Shown here: positions 6,625-8,818 of the stretch, one piece after another | Position numbering within the stretch: the first letter of the stretch is position 1 | Layout of the letters: each line of letters starts with the position of its first letter | Assembly: GCA_910577085.1 (NCBI GenBank) | Contig: CAJTLE010000117.1 | Coordinates: 1 to 8,818, forward strand | DNA from: an uncultured Allobaculum sp. | GTDB lineage: Bacteria > Bacillota_I > Bacilli_A > Erysipelotrichales > Erysipelotrichaceae | Reading direction: 5' to 3' | DNA length: 8,818 bases | The notes under the pieces: generated by a model | What the model saw: the letters and a program-made list of their open reading frames with translations, nothing else | What the model was told of the DNA's origin: nothing | Database searches by the model: none | Made by a program: the position numbers and the translations under genes

Positions 6625-6660
6625 TCTGATTCCGGTCATCTGATTCAGGTCGTCTGATTC
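6625..6660. repeat. 14-bp-period tandem repeat (TCTGATTC core)
   Basis: TCTGATTC occurs at 6625-6632, 6639-6646 and 6653-6660, exactly 14 bases apart. The six-base linkers differ (CGGTCA, AGGTCG, AAGCGG) and a degenerate fourth unit begins CCTGATCTGG at 6667. It lies in the 231-base gap between the second synthase and the peptidase gene. It may be an array of regulator sites or a decayed short tandem duplication. Confidence 0.6.
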
Positions 6661-6706
6661 AAGCGGCCTGATCTGGACTGGATGTGTTCGAACTGGCTGC
6701 TTGCAG

Positions 6707-6732
6707 CATCAGTTTTAGAGCGACAACTGATG
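6707..6732. repeat. Inverted repeat just after the second pseudouridine synthase
   Basis: CATCAGTT (6707-6714) and AACTGATG (6725-6732) form an 8-bp perfect stem with a 10-base loop, a few bases downstream of the synthase stop on the minus strand. No T-run follows on either strand, so it is not called an intrinsic terminator, though it could protect an mRNA 3' end. Confidence 0.35.
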
Positions 6733-6753
6733 GTTTAAAGCGACAGCTGACGG
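6714..6753. repeat. 20-bp imperfect tandem duplication across the synthase stop codon
   Basis: The block 6734-6753, which encodes the last residues and stop (RQLSL then TAA), is repeated at 6714-6733 with 17 of 20 bases identical (TTTAAAGCGACAGCTGACGG against TTTAGAGCGACAACTGATGG). It is a local duplication of the gene's 3' end. Confidence 0.6.
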
Positions 6754-7625
6754 GATTTGGGCAGTTCGACAATGCCAGCCTTGTTAAATCCGGCGTTTTT
6801 CAGGTCGATTTTATAGGCCTGTAAGGAATAGCCCTGCTTTTGCGGGGTTCCTTTGTACTTCACATCGCCACACAGCGGGGTTCCAAGAAAGGCGAGGCTT
6901 GCGCGGATCTGATGGAAGCGGCCGGTCAGCAGTTCAATTTTGGACAGGTACTTTCCATCTTTGACGGCGATCGTTTTGACAATCATCCGGGCCGGATCAT
7001 AGCCTTCCATCGGTCGGGCGCTGACTAACGCTTTGGTTCCCTCTTTTTTCAGATACAGATCAATGCGTCCCTGCTGCGGTTTCCTGTCAGTAATGGCCAG
7101 ATAGTATTTGCCAACCTGACCCTGCGAAATGGCTGAAGCAAGTTTTCGTGCCGTTGGGGCATTTTTGGCGGCCAGAACCAGGCCTGATGTATTGCGATCG
7201 AGCCGGTGGGCGATGGATGGCGTGAAGGACTGTTCGCTGGCCGGGTCATAGCTGCCCGATGCAGCCAGATAGGAAAGCAGCCGGTCATTGAGCGTATCCT
7301 GATCGCCGGCCTGATCTTTCATGGCCAAAAGTCTGGCCGGTTTGTTCATGACCAGCAGATCGTCATCTTCATAGATGACATCAAGATCTTTGAGCGGCTG
7401 AAGCTTGCGCACTTCTTTTTCTAACAAGTCAGGCGGCAGAAAGAGCAGAATCTGATCGCCTTCGTTGAGCATTTGATCAAACTGAGCCCGTTTACGGTTC
7501 ACTTTGATTTTCTTGTTGCGAATGGCTTTATACATCGCCGACTTTTTCAGATTTGGATAGGCTTTGCCTAAAAATTTATCCAGACGCTGATTGGCGTCAT
7601 TGGCTTTAATGATGACTTCCTGCAT
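6735..7625 (-). CDS. RluA-family pseudouridine synthase with S4 domain (RluC/RluD-like)
   Basis: A 296-aa predicted 23S rRNA (or other RNA) uridine-to-pseudouridine isomerase. An N-terminal S4 RNA-binding domain (about 12-62: QRLDKFLGKAYPNLKKSAM, KKIKVNRKRA, EGDQILLFLP) precedes the catalytic domain. That domain begins with VIYEDDDLLVMNKPARLL (83-100) and has the canonical motif AHRLDRNTSG with catalytic Asp143, and later LTGRFHQIRASLAFLGTPLCGD. It is therefore a more typical family member than the + strand synthase in this window. Which uridines it modifies cannot be decided from sequence. ATG 7625 is chosen because GGGAG lies 7 bases upstream and the S4 domain starts directly after; the in-frame extension to 7661 lies in the HAD gene. 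It overlaps the HAD gene by 20 bases, which suggests coupled translation. The stop region is duplicated downstream. Confidence 0.93.
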   Translation of the reverse strand: MQEVIIKANDANQRLDKFLGKAYPNLKKSAMYKAIRNKKIKVNRKRAQFDQMLNEGDQILLFLPPDLLEKEVRKLQPLKDLDVIYEDDDLLVMNKPARLLAMKDQAGDQDTLNDRLLSYLAASGSYDPASEQSFTPSIAHRLDRNTSGLVLAAKNAPTARKLASAISQGQVGKYYLAITDRKPQQGRIDLYLKKEGTKALVSARPMEGYDPARMIVKTIAVKDGKYLSKIELLTGRFHQIRASLAFLGTPLCGDVKYKGTPQKQGYSLQAYKIDLKNAGFNKAGIVELPKSRQLSL

Positions 7626-8256
7626 TGATATACTCCCATGCTTCCTGTAAGGAAGAAACAATTACTGCGTGATGCTTTTCTAACACCTGCCGGCTCTGAT
7701 GGCCGCCATCGTAAAGGATACACTTTGCTCCGATTTCACTGGCGCATTCCAGATCATGTTCGGTATCGCCAACCATATAAATCTCATCCCAGGAAAGGCA
7801 TGTTGAAAGAAATTCTCTGGCTGCTCCCGCTTTGGAAGAAGCAAAAATATCGCCAATGCCATAGACACCATCAATCAGGCCGTTCAGCTCTGGAAACGAT
7901 TCAACCTGCGCTTTCAGCAGATCCAGCCGCGTGGCGGAAAGAATATAGCAGCCGACATTCGCTTCTCTGGCCTGTCTTAAGATGGACAGACTCTGAGGGT
8001 TAAGGCGGGTTTTCTTGAAATCTTTGACATAGGCATCCATAAAATGGTGCCCACATTCATCCCAGTCGATTTTGGAAAAGTCAAAACCAGCCCGCTGGTA
8101 ATAGTCTTTGATCGGAAAACCAAAGACGGATTTGTAGGCCTCAACATCAGCCAGGGGTTTGACACCATAGTAGTTCTGAAGCGCAGTGACGGTCTGGAAG
8201 GTGTAGTCCAGATCATCAAGCAGAGTTCCGTTCCAGTCAAACAGGATTTTTTTCAT
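7606..8256 (-). CDS. HAD-superfamily hydrolase (DxN motif variant)
   Basis: A 216-aa cytoplasmic HAD-like protein, likely a small-molecule phosphatase or related phosphotransferase; the substrate is unknown. Motif I is FDWNGTLLDD with nucleophile Asp7, but the usual second Asp (DxD) is Asn9. Motif II is YILSATR with Ser107, motif III is Lys142 in SSKAG, and motif IV is MVGDTEHDLECA with Asp164 and Asp168. The insert between motifs I and II (about 15-85) is a helical cap of the phosphoglycolate phosphatase/beta-phosphoglucomutase type (subfamily IA). The start ATG follows AAAGGAAGA on the minus strand at about 10-11 bases. It overlaps the second pseudouridine synthase by 20 bases. The leader carries a perfect 23-bp tandem duplication and a palindrome. 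Superfamily assignment is firm. Confidence 0.92.
   Translation of the reverse strand: MKKILFDWNGTLLDDLDYTFQTVTALQNYYGVKPLADVEAYKSVFGFPIKDYYQRAGFDFSKIDWDECGHHFMDAYVKDFKKTRLNPQSLSILRQAREANVGCYILSATRLDLLKAQVESFPELNGLIDGVYGIGDIFASSKAGAAREFLSTCLSWDEIYMVGDTEHDLECASEIGAKCILYDGGHQSRQVLEKHHAVIVSSLQEAWEYINAGSHH
7633..7637 (-). promoter_or_regulatory. Ribosome binding site of the second pseudouridine synthase
   Basis: GGGAG on the minus strand, 7 bases before ATG 7625 and inside the end of the HAD gene. It decides the start against the longer in-frame extension. Confidence 0.65.
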
Positions 8257-8274
8257 TGCGCAGGATTCTTCCTT

Positions 8275-8320
8275 TCTACAGAGATAAGTTCATCACATCT
8301 ACAGAGATAAGTTCATCACA
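8275..8320. repeat. Perfect 23-bp tandem duplication upstream of the HAD gene
   Basis: Two identical, adjacent 23-base copies at 8275-8297 and 8298-8320, each beginning TCTACAGAGATAAG and ending TTCATCACA. The array sits 19 bases upstream of the HAD start, next to its ribosome site, so it lies in the leader or promoter. With only two units and no spacers it is not a CRISPR array. Confidence 0.9.
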
Positions 8321-8331
8321 AATCGATTTGT
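8318..8331. promoter_or_regulatory. 14-bp perfect palindrome, possible operator
   Basis: ACAAATCGATTTGT is its own reverse complement. It starts within the last bases of the second 23-bp copy and is followed by TTTATAAAC, in the AT-rich region where the HAD promoter should lie. It could bind a dimeric repressor; no specific family is recognised. Confidence 0.4.
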
Positions 8332-8455
8332 TTATAAACTCACAATCTATTTTTGATCGTTTTTCATTTGTCATTTTTCGGCATCGCTTTCCATGGCCTC
8401 AGACAATTAAAAGTCGTAGACAGTCTGAACAAGTCACGGAAAGCCACGATTTATT

Positions 8456-8686
8456 TTAAGCAGACGCCGGCAATTTTCTAAGTTTCAAAGACAGATGTTT
8501 CATTTTATCTTCTTTATCTTCTTTATCTTCTTTTGCGACAAGATGAGCAGCTGCGTGATTTTCATTTTCCATTATCCGGCGCCCACTGAACTTTACAGGT
8601 TTTAATGCTTTGATTGCATACGCCAGAGGTTTGTGAGCTGCTCTTTTCTTTTTCCGGTCGGAATTCTGATATCGCTCGAAAAACAT
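8456..8686 (-). CDS. Possible small basic protein with KED repeats (doubtful)
   Basis: A 76-aa open frame from ATG 8686 (38 aa if it starts at ATG 8572; 85 aa from a TTG at 8713). The N-terminal half is strongly basic (NSDRKKKRAAHKPLAYAIK), followed by MENENHAAAHL, a KEDKEDKEDK repeat from a 9-bp DNA repeat, and a basic end KHLSLKLRKLPASA. AAGAAGG lies only 3 bases before ATG 8686, which is too close for a good start, and ATG 8572 has no ribosome site. No family is recognised. It is the only sizeable frame in this stretch, so it may be a real small protein or just an open frame in noncoding DNA. Confidence 0.25.
   Translation of the reverse strand: MFFERYQNSDRKKKRAAHKPLAYAIKALKPVKFSGRRIMENENHAAAHLVAKEDKEDKEDKMKHLSLKLRKLPASA
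8504..8530. repeat. 9-bp tandem repeat, three copies
   Basis: TTTATCTTC is repeated three times in a row. In the minus-strand frame it encodes Glu-Asp-Lys units, and it is a multiple of three, so length changes would keep the frame. Confidence 0.85.
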
Positions 8687-8707
8687 GTACCTTCTTAGTC
8701 TACGATG

Positions 8708-8730
8708 GTACAAATTGTAACTTATTGTAC
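8708..8730. repeat. Inverted repeat GTACAA / TTGTAC at the right edge
   Basis: GTACAA (8708-8713) and TTGTAC (8725-8730) with an inner TACAAATTGTA near-palindrome at 8709-8719. It may be an operator or promoter element for the doubtful small frame on its left; evidence is only the symmetry. The remaining bases to 8818 show nothing recognisable. Confidence 0.3.
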
Positions 8731-8818
8731 TTCAAAAAGCCTTTCGGCAGTAAATTGGAGTCATCATAGCCCTCGAAAAAACAGGTTTTCCGTTGAACCG
8801 TAAGTGCGGATAAATCCT

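Larger units (their letters stand above)
8257..8455. other. AT-rich leader of the HAD gene
   Basis: About 200 noncoding bases. The left end holds the HAD ribosome site, the 23-bp duplication and the palindrome. The rest is AT-rich with several T-runs and no clear promoter pair; TATAAA on the minus strand (8331-8336) is a weak -10 candidate without a matching -35. No RNA gene is visible. Confidence 0.5.

Noticed and set aside
8275..8320. CRISPR array
   Set aside because: Only two directly adjacent identical units with no spacers and no cas genes.
8700..8818. tRNA or other structured RNA at the right edge
   Set aside because: No cloverleaf, T-loop consensus or extended helices could be found.

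Overview
The window reads as ordinary chromosomal DNA of a low-to-mid GC Gram-positive bacterium (Bacillota). The grounds are purine-rich AAAGGA/GGGAG ribosome binding sites at standard spacing, a lipoprotein with a classical lipobox, two RluA-family pseudouridine synthases, and a short prepilin peptidase of the Firmicutes competence type. A member of the Erysipelotrichia is a reasonable guess, but nothing here proves it. There are no rRNA, tRNA, CRISPR, transposase or phage genes.

Layout: two genes are on the + strand at the left, an RluA-type pseudouridine synthase (140-1045) with a strong terminator, and a lipoprotein with two tandem homologous beta-rich domains (1423-2364). They converge on a run of minus-strand genes filling the rest. 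Reading leftwards, these are: a possible small basic protein (8686-8456, doubtful), a HAD hydrolase (8256-7606), a second RluA-family synthase with an S4 domain (7625-6735) that overlaps the HAD gene, a prepilin-peptidase-like membrane protein (6503-5862), and two tandem paralogous patatin-like phospholipases (5583-4258 and 4289-2550) that overlap by 32 bases. The convergent junction at 2365-2549 holds two hairpin terminators of opposite polarity in interleaved order, so the two mRNAs should overlap at their 3' ends.

Functional groups: HAD and the second synthase look translationally coupled, as do the two patatins. The patatins carry the oxyanion-hole loop, the GTSIG nucleophile and a catalytic Asp, so both could be active lipid acyl hydrolases. 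The second has a DGM instead of DGG/DGA motif and a long acidic Ser/Glu/Ala-rich C-terminal tail. No clear terminator was found between the minus-strand genes, so read-through from one block to the next is possible.

The noncoding stretches hold small repeats: a perfect 23-bp tandem duplication beside a 14-bp palindrome upstream of the HAD gene, a 14-bp-period repeat upstream of the peptidase gene, a 20-bp duplication at the end of the second synthase, and repeated AAAGACA motifs upstream of the patatins. I found no convincing new multi-gene system. The best leads are the patatin pair, the orphan prepilin peptidase with a GSAD motif, and the interleaved terminators.
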